64,000 nt of DNA from Allorhodoferax sp032337135 (GCF_032337135.1 NZ_JAVXZZ010000001.1:1178001-1242000), one strand, 5' to 3'; positions 49,998 through 58,298 are shown, counted from the first letter of the stretch. Made by a program: numbers and translations. Notes: generated by a model from the letters alone, not told the origin.

Positions 49998-50810
49998 TCA
50001 GAAATCCGTGGGGCGCTCGCCACGGAATACCGATTCCCGCGCCATGTCCGCCGGCAGGAAATGGCCGTAGATCTTGCCTACGGTGCCATCCTTGATCATC
50101 TTGCTCAGCAATTGATCCCAGGCCTGGGCCTGCTCCGGCCGGAAACTCTTGCGCGACAGGATGAACGCCCCAACCGACTCTTGGTCCTTTGGCACCCAGT
50201 CCAGGAAACGCAAGGCCGCCATCTCTGCGTCCCCAAGGTAGGAACGGAACACCACGGGCTGGGCAAAAACCAAGTCGACAATGCCTGACTGCAATAGCCG
50301 CAAGTTCTCCTGCACATCGGCCGACTCCACTACCCGCTCCTGGCTTCGCACATGCGCCAGGAACTCGTCCACCGCAGCCTCATGCCGGAAACCGCGCACC
50401 ACGCCGACCTTGCCACTGGACGCTTCGAACGCCTGCATGGAGCGCCAGGGGCTGCCCGGTGCATCGCGCAACAAGGCCAGGTTACGGGTGCGGAAATAGG
50501 GCAGCATGTAGCCAAACCGTCGACGCTCGGGCGTCGGAATGGCAGCCGTTGCCAGGTCCAGGCTGCCACGCTCCAGTTCGGTCCAGATCCGGGCCCGGGG
50601 CAGAACGACGAACTCGTATTGGCACCCCGTGCGCTTGGCGAGTGCCTCGAGCAAGCGGGGGTCGATGCCATCCCCGGTATCGCTGCGGTACAGCACCCCG
50701 TACTCGAACAACGCGACGCGGACCGGACGATCGCAGAAGCGCGGGTCTGCCTGCGCAGCCCCGGTCAGCCACGCGACCAGTCCCAGCATTCCGATGACGC
50801 GTCGAAACAT
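49998..50810 (-). CDS. Amino-acid-type periplasmic binding protein, orphan
   Basis: Read as 270 residues from ATG 50810. A signal peptide (MLGLVAWLTGAAQA) is followed by an SBP_bac_3 domain: VRVALFEYGVLYRSDTGDGIDPRLLEALAKRTGCQYEFVVLPRARIWTELERGSLDLATAAIPTPERRRFGYMLPY. Such domains bind amino acids for ABC importers or act as sensors. No transporter genes are nearby. It is divergent from the GST gene and converges on the nitrilase gene. The ligand is unknown. Confidence 0.75.
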   Translation of the reverse strand: MFRRVIGMLGLVAWLTGAAQADPRFCDRPVRVALFEYGVLYRSDTGDGIDPRLLEALAKRTGCQYEFVVLPRARIWTELERGSLDLATAAIPTPERRRFGYMLPYFRTRNLALLRDAPGSPWRSMQAFEASSGKVGVVRGFRHEAAVDEFLAHVRSQERVVESADVQENLRLLQSGIVDLVFAQPVVFRSYLGDAEMAALRFLDWVPKDQESVGAFILSRKSFRPEQAQAWDQLLSKMIKDGTVGKIYGHFLPADMARESVFRGERPTDF

Positions 50811-50939
50811 GCCCTGCGTTGTACACACAAGCAAGCGGCCCGTGTGCAGAAATTTGAACGCTGCATGCAACGCCCTGCGACGATGCGCCTGCCAACCCAC
50901 CCTAGCATGCAGACTTCATCGACCCTGCTGGAACCACCC

Positions 50940-51548
50940 ATGAAGCTCTACTACTCCCCCGGCGCCTGCTCGCTGTCTCCCCACATCGCCCTGCATGAAG
51001 CCGGTTTGGCCTTCGAAGCCATCCCCGCGCCCACCAAGACGCACAAGCTGCCCGATGGCACCGACTTCTACACCATCAACCCGCTCGGCTACGTGCCCTA
51101 CCTGACGCTGGACGACGGTCGCAGCCTGCACGAGGGTCCGGCCATCGTGCAGTACATCGCCGACCAGGTGCCGGCCAAGCAGCTCGCGCCCGCCAACGGA
51201 ACCTATGAACGCTACAAGCTGCAGGAATGGCTGACCTTCATCGGTACCGAGCTGCACAAGACCTTCTCGCCCCTGTTCGTGCCGGGCACCCCCGAAGCGA
51301 CCAAAACCGCATCCGTCGACCGCATCCACAACCGCCTGAAGTGGGTGGAAGGCGAACTGGCCGGCAAGCAGTACCTGATGGGCGACCAGTTCACCGTGGC
51401 CGACGGCTACCTCTTCACCGTCACCAACTGGGGGCAGTACGTGGGCGTGGACCTGTCCGTCTACCCCAACCTCGTGGCCTACCGTGCCCGCGTGGCGGCC
51501 CGCCCGGCCGTGCAGGCCGCCATGAAGGCAGAAGGTTTGCTGAAGTAA
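50940..51548 (+). CDS. Glutathione S-transferase
   Basis: A 202-residue cytosolic enzyme from ATG 50940. The thioredoxin-fold N-terminus MKLYYSPGACSLSPHIALHEAGLAFEA carries the Ser/Cys active-site region of the beta class, followed by NPLGYVPYLTLDDGRSLHEGPAIVQYIADQ with the glutathione-binding cis-Pro and Glu-Ser-type segment, and an all-helical C-terminal domain (LMGDQFTVADGYLFTVTNWG). The pattern matches bacterial beta-class GstA enzymes, which conjugate glutathione to electrophiles. It is followed by a repeat and then by the converging copA gene. Confidence 0.9.
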   Translation: MKLYYSPGACSLSPHIALHEAGLAFEAIPAPTKTHKLPDGTDFYTINPLGYVPYLTLDDGRSLHEGPAIVQYIADQVPAKQLAPANGTYERYKLQEWLTFIGTELHKTFSPLFVPGTPEATKTASVDRIHNRLKWVEGELAGKQYLMGDQFTVADGYLFTVTNWGQYVGVDLSVYPNLVAYRARVAARPAVQAAMKAEGLLK

Positions 51549-51553
51549 GCCTG

Positions 51554-51610
51554 TTGCTCTATTTTCGGAAGCAGCCTGCGCACTATTGGCGCGGGCTACA
51601 AGCTGAAATT
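51554..51610 (+). repeat. Dispersed ~55-bp intergenic repeat, copy 6
   Basis: TTGCTCTATTTTCGGAAGCA followed by GCCTGCGCACTATTGGCGCG and GGCTACAAGCTG. It begins six bases after the GST stop and abuts the copA terminator on the other side. Confidence 0.65.
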
Positions 51611-51613
51611 ACT

Positions 51614-51648
51614 TTAAAAAGGCCTGGTCCGGCAGCGGATCAGGCCTT
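51614..51648 (-). terminator. Intrinsic terminator of copA, overlapping its stop codon
   Basis: A 13-bp stem (51636-51648 with 51619-51631, one G-T pair) with a GCAG loop, followed on the minus strand by TTTTTAAA. The copA stop codon (51640-51642) lies inside the 5' arm. Confidence 0.8.
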
Positions 51649-54000
51649 GTTGCTTTCCGCGGCCACGGCCGCGCCCTCGGGCTTCCAGCGCTTGAGCAGC
51701 AGCGCGTTGGTGAGCACGCTCACCGAACTCATGGCCATCGCTGCCCCGGCGATCACCGGGTTCAGGTAACCCAGCGCCGCCAGCGGAATGCCGGCCGCGT
51801 TGTAGAAGAAAGCCCAGAACAGGTTCTGGCGGATCTTCTTCACCGTGCGCCGCGAAATGTCCAGCGCAGCCACCAAGAGGCGTGGGTCACCACGCATGAG
51901 GGTGATGCCCGCGGCATGCATGGCCACGTCGGTGCCATTGCCCATGGCCAGGCCCACATCGGCCGCCGCCAGGGCCGGGGCATCGTTCACGCCGTCGCCC
52001 ACCATGGCCACCGTGTAACTGGTAGCCACGCCCAGACCCTTGGTCGCGCCCAGTGTGCCGGGCGCGATGACACCGTCCCGCGGAATCGCCTCCAAGCCGC
52101 GCTGGCGCAGCGCCGTCACCAGCGCGGACTTGTCGCCCGGCAGCACCTCGGCCACCACCTCGCCGCGGTCGACCGCCAGACCCAGCGTTTTCGCCATGGC
52201 CTGCGCCGCACCGCGGTTGTCGCCGGAAATCATCACGGTGCCGATGCCGCGTGCATGCAGCGCTGCCAGGGCCTCCCTCGCGCCCTCCTTGGGCACATCG
52301 GCAAAGGCCAGCAGGCCCAGCAGCACCACGCTGTCATCGCGTTGCTGCCCGAGCGCCGACACCGTGGAGCCGGCAGTCTGCAATTCCTTGGCCCGCAGCA
52401 ACAGGGGTGAAGGCACCATGCCCAATTCCTGCATCCAGCGCAGGCTGCCCATCACGAAGCGGTGTTCTCCCACCGTGGCCTGCAGCCCACGGCCTTGCAC
52501 GGCCTGGACATCGGTGCAGGGGGTCAGGACCAGATGCTTCTCCTGCGCCGCCTGCACCACGGCATGGGCCAGCGGGTGGGTGCTGGCGGTCTGCACGCTG
52601 GCGGCCACGGCCAGCAGGGCCTCTTCATCCACGCCCGGGGCCACTTCAAAGGCGGTCAGGCGCGGGCGCCCCACCGTCAGGGTGCCGGTCTTGTCCATGG
52701 CCACGATCTGCACCTTATGCGCCAACTCTAGCGCCTGCGCGTCCTTGATCAGGATGCCGTACTTGGCCGCCACCCCCGTACCGGCCATGATGGCCGCAGG
52801 TGTGGCCAGGCCCAAGGCGCAGGGACAGGCAATGACCAGCACCGCCACGCTGCGGATCAGCGCCGTTTCCCAACCGGCTCCCATCCACCACCAGCCCAGC
52901 AGGGTGGCCAGGGCAATGACCAGCACGGTAGGCACGAACACGCTGCTCACCTGATCGACCAGGCGCTGGATCGGCGCCTTGGCCGCCTGCGCGTCTTCCA
53001 CCAGGCGGATGATGCGTGCCAGCACGGTGTCGCTGCCGGACGCCTTCACGTACATCACCAGGCGGCCGTCGCCGTTGATCGAACCACCGGTCAGGGTCGA
53101 GAGCGGGTCGCGCGGAGCCGCCATCGCGTCCATCGGCAAGCCGCGCTTGTCCACGGGCAGGGGTTCGCCCGTGAGCATGGACTCGTCCACCTGCGTGCGG
53201 CCTTCGAGCATCCAGCCGTCGGCCGGAATGCGCTCACCGGGCTTGACCACCACGCGGTCGCCCACCAGCAACTCACTCACGGGCACATCCACTTCCCCGT
53301 CGGGGCCGATCAGGTGCGCCACTTCGGGGCGCAGTGCATGCAGCGCGCGGATGGCTGCCGTGGTCTGGCGCTTGGCCCGGGCTTCCAGCCACTTGCCCAG
53401 CAGCACCATGGTCACCACCACCGCCGAGCCTTCGAAATACAGGTGCGGCGCGTGGCCTTCGTGGGCGTTCATCCACAGCCACACCGACAGTGCCCAGCCG
53501 GCCGTGGTGCCGATGGCCACCAGCAGATCCATGTTGCCGCTGAATGCCCGCACCGCGTGCCAGGCCCCCTTGTAGAAGCGCCAGCCCAGGCCGAACTGCA
53601 CCGGCGTGGCCAGCAGGAACTGCCACAGCGCGGGAAGCATCCAGTGCTGGCCGAACAGGTCGCCCACCATGGGCACGACCAGCGGAAGGGAGAGCGCCAG
53701 GCCCAGGCCCACGGGTGCAAAGCCGGCCCAGGGCCCTTCGTCCGGTGCGTCCACCGCCGCATCCTTGGCCCGCGGTTCGTAGCCGGCATCGCGCACTGCG
53801 CGTGCAATGCGGGCCTGCGCCGTGTCCGACGCCTGCACCACCACCCGGGCCGATTCGGTGGCCAGGTTCACGCTGGCCGACTGCACACCCTCGACCTTGC
53901 CCAGCGCCCGCTCGACCCGTGCCACGCAGGAGGCACAGGTCATGCCCCCTATACCGATGTCGATTTCACACACGTCGCCGCTTTGTTCGGTGCTGCTCAT
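51640..54000 (-). CDS. copA: Copper-translocating P1B-type ATPase CopA
   Basis: Read as 786 residues from ATG 54000. One N-terminal heavy-metal domain has GGMTCASC (CxxC at 22-25). P-type ATPase parts are complete: TGE(P) actuator motif, CPC in IACPCALGLATPAA, phosphorylation DKTGTLTVG and hinge GDGVNDAPAL, plus YN and MxxS in the last helices (FYNAAG, MAMSSVSVLTNALLL). It exports Cu(I) from the cytoplasm. An extra stretch of about 27 residues (636-662, LEAIPRDGVIAPGTLGATKG onward) sits between the DKSALV helix and VAMVGDGVND, where relatives have a direct join. It is divergent from copZ. The terminator overlaps its stop codon. Confidence 0.93.
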   Translation of the reverse strand: MSSTEQSGDVCEIDIGIGGMTCASCVARVERALGKVEGVQSASVNLATESARVVVQASDTAQARIARAVRDAGYEPRAKDAAVDAPDEGPWAGFAPVGLGLALSLPLVVPMVGDLFGQHWMLPALWQFLLATPVQFGLGWRFYKGAWHAVRAFSGNMDLLVAIGTTAGWALSVWLWMNAHEGHAPHLYFEGSAVVVTMVLLGKWLEARAKRQTTAAIRALHALRPEVAHLIGPDGEVDVPVSELLVGDRVVVKPGERIPADGWMLEGRTQVDESMLTGEPLPVDKRGLPMDAMAAPRDPLSTLTGGSINGDGRLVMYVKASGSDTVLARIIRLVEDAQAAKAPIQRLVDQVSSVFVPTVLVIALATLLGWWWMGAGWETALIRSVAVLVIACPCALGLATPAAIMAGTGVAAKYGILIKDAQALELAHKVQIVAMDKTGTLTVGRPRLTAFEVAPGVDEEALLAVAASVQTASTHPLAHAVVQAAQEKHLVLTPCTDVQAVQGRGLQATVGEHRFVMGSLRWMQELGMVPSPLLLRAKELQTAGSTVSALGQQRDDSVVLLGLLAFADVPKEGAREALAALHARGIGTVMISGDNRGAAQAMAKTLGLAVDRGEVVAEVLPGDKSALVTALRQRGLEAIPRDGVIAPGTLGATKGLGVATSYTVAMVGDGVNDAPALAAADVGLAMGNGTDVAMHAAGITLMRGDPRLLVAALDISRRTVKKIRQNLFWAFFYNAAGIPLAALGYLNPVIAGAAMAMSSVSVLTNALLLKRWKPEGAAVAAESNKA

Positions 54001-54054
54001 GGTCAGGATGGTGGAACGCAATGCCGATATAGTAAGGCGTGTTTTCTACTGACA

Positions 54055-54065
54055 GGGGTATCCCC
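54055..54065. promoter_or_regulatory. GGGGTATCCCC palindrome just before copZ
   Basis: An 11-bp palindrome with G4 and C4 arms directly abutting the copZ start codon. G-tract palindromes bind CsoR/RcnR-type copper or nickel repressors, but no such gene is in the window, and the sequence may simply be the ribosome-binding region. Confidence 0.3.
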
Positions 54066-54263
54066 ATGAACCAGACCTTTACCGTCACCGGCATGACCTG
54101 CGGCCACTGCGAAAAAGCCGTCACCAAGGCGATCACCCGCATCGATCCGCAGGCCCAGGTGCAGATCGACCGCCCGGCCAACAAGGTGCAGGTCGAGACG
54201 GAAAAGCCGCGCCAGGACATTGCCAAAGCCATCACCGAAGAAGGCTACCAGGTACAGGACTGA
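54066..54263 (+). CDS. copZ: Copper chaperone CopZ
   Basis: A 65-residue heavy-metal-associated domain: MNQTFTVTGMTCGHCEKAVTKAI with the Cu(I)-binding MTCGHC motif, then a ferredoxin-like beta-alpha-beta fold to EEGYQVQD. It carries Cu(I) in the cytoplasm, probably to the adjacent CopA. The gene is 65 bp from the copA start, in the opposite direction, so both promoters lie in that short gap. Confidence 0.92.
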   Translation: MNQTFTVTGMTCGHCEKAVTKAITRIDPQAQVQIDRPANKVQVETEKPRQDIAKAITEEGYQVQD

Positions 54264-54278
54264 GCAAGGAAGGCGCTC

Positions 54279-54336
54279 TGCTTTTCATAGCTTGCTACGC
54301 AATATACACGACGGCTGCGCAGCAAAACTGCCTCCA
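54279..54336 (+). repeat. Dispersed ~55-bp intergenic repeat, copy 7
   Basis: TGCTTTTCATAGCTTGCTAC then GCAATATACACGACGGCTGC and GCAGCAAAACTGCC. It occupies the gap between copZ and the Crp-family gene; it is the most diverged copy. Confidence 0.5.
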
Positions 54337-54342
54337 AACCAG

Positions 54343-55005
54343 ATGGAAACTCTTCCCGCAGCCCTGCAGGACCTGTACCCCGCCCTGACGCAGGTACAGC
54401 CCCCGCTCGCCAGCCTGCCGCAGGCGCTCACGCCCATGGAAGTGCCTGCCGGTGCAGTGCTCTTCAACGAAAACGCGGCCTGCCAGGGATTTCCGCTGGT
54501 GCTCGACGGCGAGGTCAAGGTGTCGCGCCATTCGGCTGATGGGCGCTCGCTGGAGCTGTACCGGGTGGTGCCGGGCGAGTTGTGCCTGGCCTCCAGCGCC
54601 AGCCTGTTCCGCACCCAGCCGCTCTCGGCCAGCGGCGTCACCACCAAGGCCACCCGGCTCGTGGTCATCCCGCCCGACGTCTTCGCGCGCTGGCTGGAAA
54701 CGCCGGCCTTCCGCAACGAGGTGCTGGGGCTGTTTGCCGAACGCATGGCCGACCTCACCAGCCTGATCGACGCCGTGGCCTTCCACAAGCTCGATGCCCG
54801 CCTGGCCGCGGCCTTGCTGGGCCATGGCAGCGACATCCACACCACCCACCAGACCCTGGCCGATGAACTGGGCACCGTGCGCGAGATGGTGACGCGCGTG
54901 CTGCGCCGCTTCGAGCGCGAAGGCTGGGTCACGCTGGGACGCGAACACATCCACATCGCACAAGGCGCAGCGCTGCGCGCACTGGCCGCCACGCTCGCAC
55001 GCTGA
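54343..55005 (+). CDS. Crp/Fnr-family transcriptional regulator (second)
   Basis: Read as 220 residues from ATG 54343. The N-terminal cyclic-nucleotide-binding-like domain (MEVPAGAVLFNENAACQGFPLVLDGEVKVSRHSADGRSLELYRVVPGELC) and the C-terminal helix-turn-helix (HTTHQTLADELGTVREMVTRVLRRFEREGWVTLGREHIHI) are clear. No FNR-type iron-sulphur Cys cluster is seen. It sits after copZ with a repeat between, so co-expression with copper genes is uncertain. The stimulus is unknown. No ribosome-binding site is obvious before the ATG. Confidence 0.82.
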   Translation: METLPAALQDLYPALTQVQPPLASLPQALTPMEVPAGAVLFNENAACQGFPLVLDGEVKVSRHSADGRSLELYRVVPGELCLASSASLFRTQPLSASGVTTKATRLVVIPPDVFARWLETPAFRNEVLGLFAERMADLTSLIDAVAFHKLDARLAAALLGHGSDIHTTHQTLADELGTVREMVTRVLRRFEREGWVTLGREHIHIAQGAALRALAATLAR

Positions 55006-55324
55006 CGCGTCCGAAAAATAAATTCCCCACGGGAAACTCCCACGGGGTATACTGCGCGGGCTCGAGCGACTTGCTTACCTTTGCTCCAGCCTCTGTTGCA
55101 CACGGTGCACGCCCTCAAACCCGGGGCCTCCACCCGCCCAGATCGCCCCGATACGGCATCCTCGGCAGTCTCCATTTCCTCTCGCGGCAAGCCCCCCCTC
55201 CGGTCTTCTCCTTGTTTCTGACCGGGACACAGCGCAAGCGGCCTGTGCCGCATCGATCCGCGTTCACGCCGATCGTTTGACTACCCCTTTACCTGCAGGA
55301 CGACCCCGGTCGCCCTGGCACACG
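55006..55324 (+). promoter_or_regulatory. Promoter and long 5' leader of the IF-1/RRM cluster
   Basis: A -10 box TATACT (55048-55053) is preceded by a direct repeat CCCACGGG (55026-55033 and 55039-55046) in place of a clear -35. Transcription from here would give a leader of about 270 bases before the next gene. A small TGCAC/GTGCA hairpin lies near 55095-55110. No gene is visible in the leader. A temperature or ribosome-responsive leader is possible, given the genes that follow, but unproven. Confidence 0.45.
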
Positions 55325-55570
55325 ATGATTACCACCCTAGAAAAAGCATTCTCCGTGGGCAAGTACCTTGTCTCACCCTCCACCCATACCACCGACGACG
55401 GCCAGTTCACGGCCTGTGTCTCCATCCGCAGCGGCCGCGGCAGTGGCACGCACGACCGCATCTACCGCTTCGTGCCCGAGTTTTCCGAACGCGACAGCGC
55501 CCTGCGCTACGCCGTGAACGAAGGCATGCGCTGGTTGGCCCAGCGGCACCCCAGCGGTCTGGCGGCCTGA
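55325..55570 (+). CDS. Small conserved-looking protein, unknown
   Basis: An 81-residue protein from ATG 55325; an upstream ATG at 55277 is possible. The chain (TLEKAFSVGKYLVSPSTHTTDDGQFTACVSIRSGRG, then HDRIYRFVPEFSERDSALRYAVNEGMRWLAQ) alternates strands and ends in a helix, and looks like a compact alpha/beta domain. No known motif is recognised. It is the first gene of a rightward cluster with a second IF-1 and an RRM protein, which suggests a role in RNA or stress physiology. Confidence 0.6.
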   Translation: MITTLEKAFSVGKYLVSPSTHTTDDGQFTACVSIRSGRGSGTHDRIYRFVPEFSERDSALRYAVNEGMRWLAQRHPSGLAA

Positions 55571-55606
55571 CCGCCTTCTCTCCCACATTCACTCCCAGGA
55601 GCCCCC

Positions 55607-55873
55607 ATGGCCAAAGAAGAACTGATTGAAATGAGCGGCAAGGTCGACGAAGTGCTGCCGGACTCGCGCTATCGCGTCACCTTGGACAATGGCCATGAAC
55701 TGATCGCCTACACCGCGGGCAAGATGCGCAAGCACCACATCCGCATCCTGGCCGGCGACAAGGTCACCCTGGAGCTCTCGCCCTATGACCTGGGCAAGGG
55801 CCGCATCACCTTCCGCCACCTCGAGCCGCGCACCGGTGGTGCCATGCCGAAACGGCGCACGTTTTCCCGTTGA
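55607..55873 (+). CDS. infA: Translation initiation factor IF-1 (second copy type)
   Basis: An 88-residue S1-fold protein after AGGAGCCCCC. The IF-1 pattern is plain: MAKEELIEMSGKVDEVLPDSRYRVTLDNGHELIAYTAGKMRKHHIRILAGDKVTLELSPYDLGKGRITFRH. It binds the ribosomal A site during initiation. It is longer than the usual 72 residues, with an extra basic C-terminus ending KRRTFSR. Members of this family of bacteria commonly carry a second IF-1 gene outside the ribosomal protein operon; this one is next to an RRM protein gene. The exact difference in job is unknown. Confidence 0.9.
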   Translation: MAKEELIEMSGKVDEVLPDSRYRVTLDNGHELIAYTAGKMRKHHIRILAGDKVTLELSPYDLGKGRITFRHLEPRTGGAMPKRRTFSR

Positions 55874-55953
55874 ACGGGTCGCACGACCCTTCGACTCTCC
55901 CCCGCACCTGCCTCGATGAGGGACCGGGTGCACTTTACTGAAAGGCTCACACC

Positions 55954-56223
55954 ATGAGCAGCAAACTGTACGTAGGCAACCTGGCATATGCCGTCCGCGA
56001 TGCGGACCTCCACACCAACTTCTCCGAATTCGGCACCGTGGTCTCGGCCAAGGTCATGTCCGACCGCGACACCGGCCAGTCCAAGGGCTTTGGCTTTGTC
56101 GAAATGTCGTCCGCCAGCGAAGCGCAAGCGGCCATTTCCGGCCTGCACGGCCTGTCGGTCTCCGGCCGCTCCATCGTCGTCAACGAAGCGCGCCCCCAGG
56201 CGCCGCGCGCACCGCGCTATTGA
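55954..56223 (+). CDS. RRM-type RNA-binding protein
   Basis: An 89-residue protein consisting of one RNA-recognition motif: RNP2 KLYVGNLAYA near the start and RNP1 KGFGFVEM, then LSVSGRSIVVNEARPQ and a short basic tail (APRAPRY). Such small RRM proteins in bacteria are often cold-induced and may chaperone RNA. It lies 80 bp after the IF-1 gene on the same strand. The ribosome-binding site is weak. Confidence 0.92.
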   Translation: MSSKLYVGNLAYAVRDADLHTNFSEFGTVVSAKVMSDRDTGQSKGFGFVEMSSASEAQAAISGLHGLSVSGRSIVVNEARPQAPRAPRY

Positions 56224-56324
56224 GATCGCGTGCCGGCGCTTGCGCTTGGGTGACTTCGGTCACATACTTCGGGCAGTACATGGTGTCCAATCACCGCATT
56301 GATTCCAACTGCAAGGAGTAAACC

Positions 56325-56519
56325 ATGAAAGCCAACGTCGGCGGCATCGACCGCGTTCTTCGCATCGTCATCGGCCTGGTGCTGATCGGATTGACTGTCA
56401 CCGGCACCATCGGCGCATGGGGTTGGCTGGGCATCGTCCCGCTGGCCACCGGCGCCATCGGCTGGTGCCCGCCCTATGCCATCTTCGGGTTCAACACCTG
56501 CGCGATGAAAAAGGAATAA
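56325..56519 (+). CDS. DUF2892-family small membrane protein
   Basis: A 64-residue protein with two hydrophobic helices: MKANVGGIDRVLRIVIGLVLIGLTVTGTIG and WLGIVPLATGAIGWCPPYAIFGFNTC. The start (a short amphipathic part with NVGGIDRVLRI) and the C-P-P-Y turn fit the DUF2892 family, often fused or linked to rhodanese or sulphur-handling proteins. The two Cys near the C-terminus are a family feature. It starts after AAGGAG and ends before a strong terminator. Confidence 0.85.
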   Translation: MKANVGGIDRVLRIVIGLVLIGLTVTGTIGAWGWLGIVPLATGAIGWCPPYAIFGFNTCAMKKE

Positions 56520-56553
56520 GCACGCTTTCCATCCTGCCTTACCAGGGGATGAT

Positions 56554-56587
56554 GCGCCCGCCAGTGCAAGCTGGTCGGGCGCTTTTT
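56554..56587 (+). terminator. Intrinsic terminator after the DUF2892 gene
   Basis: Stem GCGCCCG-CCAG (56554-56564)/CTGG-T-CGGGCGC (56571-56582) with one unpaired T, loop TGCAAG, then five T. Confidence 0.85.
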
Positions 56588-56671
56588 CATTGCAGGGCCA
56601 TCCCAAGATAAAAACGCCCCCGCGGGGGGCAGCGACCCGCGCAGCGGTGGAGCGTGGGGGCGCTGTGTGTT

Positions 56672-57601
56672 TTAGGCCGCAGCGCCAGCGGTCTGGCCCA
56701 GCGGAACCTCGCCACCCAAGGCTTCCAGCAGGTCGTCCAGCAGGGGCGACAACTCCCCCGTGGCAATGGCGATGTCGGCATCGAAACTGTCATCGCGCCC
56801 GTCACCGGCAGCGCCGCTGTTTTCCTCCAGCACCACGTCCAGGATCGCCAGCTTCTTGAGCTGCAAGCTTTCCGTGAGCACGAAGGACACGCGCTCGTTC
56901 CAGGTCAGCGCCAGCCGCGTGGGCAGCTTGCCCTGCTCGACGTGCTGTACCACCTCATCCGTATCGAGCGCGTGGCGCGTGTAGCGCACCACCGACTTGG
57001 ATTCGTCCGCTGCCTTGAGTTCGCACTCGCGGTCCACGCTGAAGCCCTGCGGCGCCTCGCGTTCGCGCAACCAGTGCGCCATGGCGGCAGCCGGTGAGGT
57101 CTGGGTGTTGATGAGCGCCACCGACAGCCCGCCCACTGCCTTGATCAAGGCCGTCATGACCTCGTCGGCGCGGGCCGTGCTGCCACAGTCCAGCACCAGC
57201 AGATTGTCCTGGGGGCTGATCCAGACCATGGTCGTGCCGATCTTGGAAAACGCCATCGGCAGCAAGGCATTGCGGGCGTCGTCGGTCAGGTCACGCCGTT
57301 CCTTCTTGCCGGGCTTGCGGCCGGTCTGGGCCTCGATGCGGTCGACTTCGTCCTGCACCTTGCGCTTGACCACCGACGAGGGCACGCTCTTGACCTCGAT
57401 CTGCAGCTTCAGGATCCACTGACCACCCACCACTTCAACCAAAGGGCCGTGGGCATGGCCACGCGGCTCCACCCAACCCACCGACTTTTCCTGCGACGCC
57501 CCGCACTCGGCGAATCGACCCGCCTGCAGCGCATCCTCGAGATCGGCCTGCGAAGTCGTCCACGGGGACTGCAGCCGGTACACCATCACGTTCTTGAACA
57601 C
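56672..57601 (-). CDS. rdgC: Recombination-associated protein RdgC
   Basis: Read as 309 residues from GTG 57601, six bases after AAGGA; longer starts are unlikely because the family begins FKNLxVYRL, here VFKNVMVYRL. RdgC forms a ring around double-stranded DNA and modulates RecA. Family marks include SVGWVEPRG, LQIEVKSVPSSVVKRKVQDEVDRIEAQTGRKPGKKERRDLTDDARNALLPMAF and the central WISPQDNLLVLD. The normal length is about 300 residues. It stands alone between convergent and divergent neighbours. Confidence 0.93.
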   Translation of the reverse strand: MFKNVMVYRLQSPWTTSQADLEDALQAGRFAECGASQEKSVGWVEPRGHAHGPLVEVVGGQWILKLQIEVKSVPSSVVKRKVQDEVDRIEAQTGRKPGKKERRDLTDDARNALLPMAFSKIGTTMVWISPQDNLLVLDCGSTARADEVMTALIKAVGGLSVALINTQTSPAAAMAHWLREREAPQGFSVDRECELKAADESKSVVRYTRHALDTDEVVQHVEQGKLPTRLALTWNERVSFVLTESLQLKKLAILDVVLEENSGAAGDGRDDSFDADIAIATGELSPLLDDLLEALGGEVPLGQTAGAAA

Positions 57602-57759
57602 ATTCCATCCTTGAAGTAATCGGCTATTTTCAACCATTCGGGCGTCCCATCTTTACCCGGCGTTTGCCCACGCTTGGCAACACCCTTACAGTGCCGCCAG
57701 ACACTGGCCACCATGCCGATGGCGATGTCCGCCCAGGCTGAACAGCAAAGGAAACTGCC

Positions 57760-58275
57760 ATGAAACAAACCCTCAAGACTCTGGTTCTGGTCACCGCCCT
57801 GGGTACCGCCGCCCTTGCGGCCGTCGCGCAACCCATGATGGGTGGGCACGAGGAGGGCATGGGTGCCGGCCGCATGGGCCAGCGCGACCCGGCCAAGATG
57901 GGAGCCATGATGGCCAAGCGCGCCGATGCCCTCAAGGCGCAGCTCAAGCTCACTCCCGAGCAGGAGCCGGCCTGGAACGCCTGGGTCTCTGCCATGAAGC
58001 CGGACGCCAAGTCCAAGCCGCAACGCCCCAACCGCGAAGAACTGGACAAGCTCAGCACCCCCGAGCGCATCGACAAGATGCGGGCCCTGCGCAACGAGCA
58101 GCACAGTGCAATGATGGCTGAAATGGACAAACGCGACCAGGCCACCAAGACCTTCTACGCCAGCCTCAACGCCGAGCAGAAGAAGGTCTTCGACAACCAG
58201 CACATGCGCATGGCTGGCCACGAACGGGGACAAGCCGGCGGCGCTGGCAAGGCCCCCAACACTGCCAAACCCTGA
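57760..58275 (+). CDS. Spy/CpxP-like periplasmic LTXXQ protein
   Basis: A 171-residue exported protein. The signal peptide (MKQTLKTLVLVTALGTAALAAVAQ) is followed by a Met-, Gly- and His-rich stretch and helices with two LTXXQ-type motifs: LKLTPEQEPAWNAW and LNAEQKKVFDNQH. Proteins of this type are periplasmic chaperones or metal-stress proteins; the Met/His richness suggests copper or zinc binding. It is followed by a terminator, so it is a single-gene unit. Confidence 0.85.
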   Translation: MKQTLKTLVLVTALGTAALAAVAQPMMGGHEEGMGAGRMGQRDPAKMGAMMAKRADALKAQLKLTPEQEPAWNAWVSAMKPDAKSKPQRPNREELDKLSTPERIDKMRALRNEQHSAMMAEMDKRDQATKTFYASLNAEQKKVFDNQHMRMAGHERGQAGGAGKAPNTAKP

Positions 58276-58298
58276 ACGGCCGCATACCCCAGCCCACG

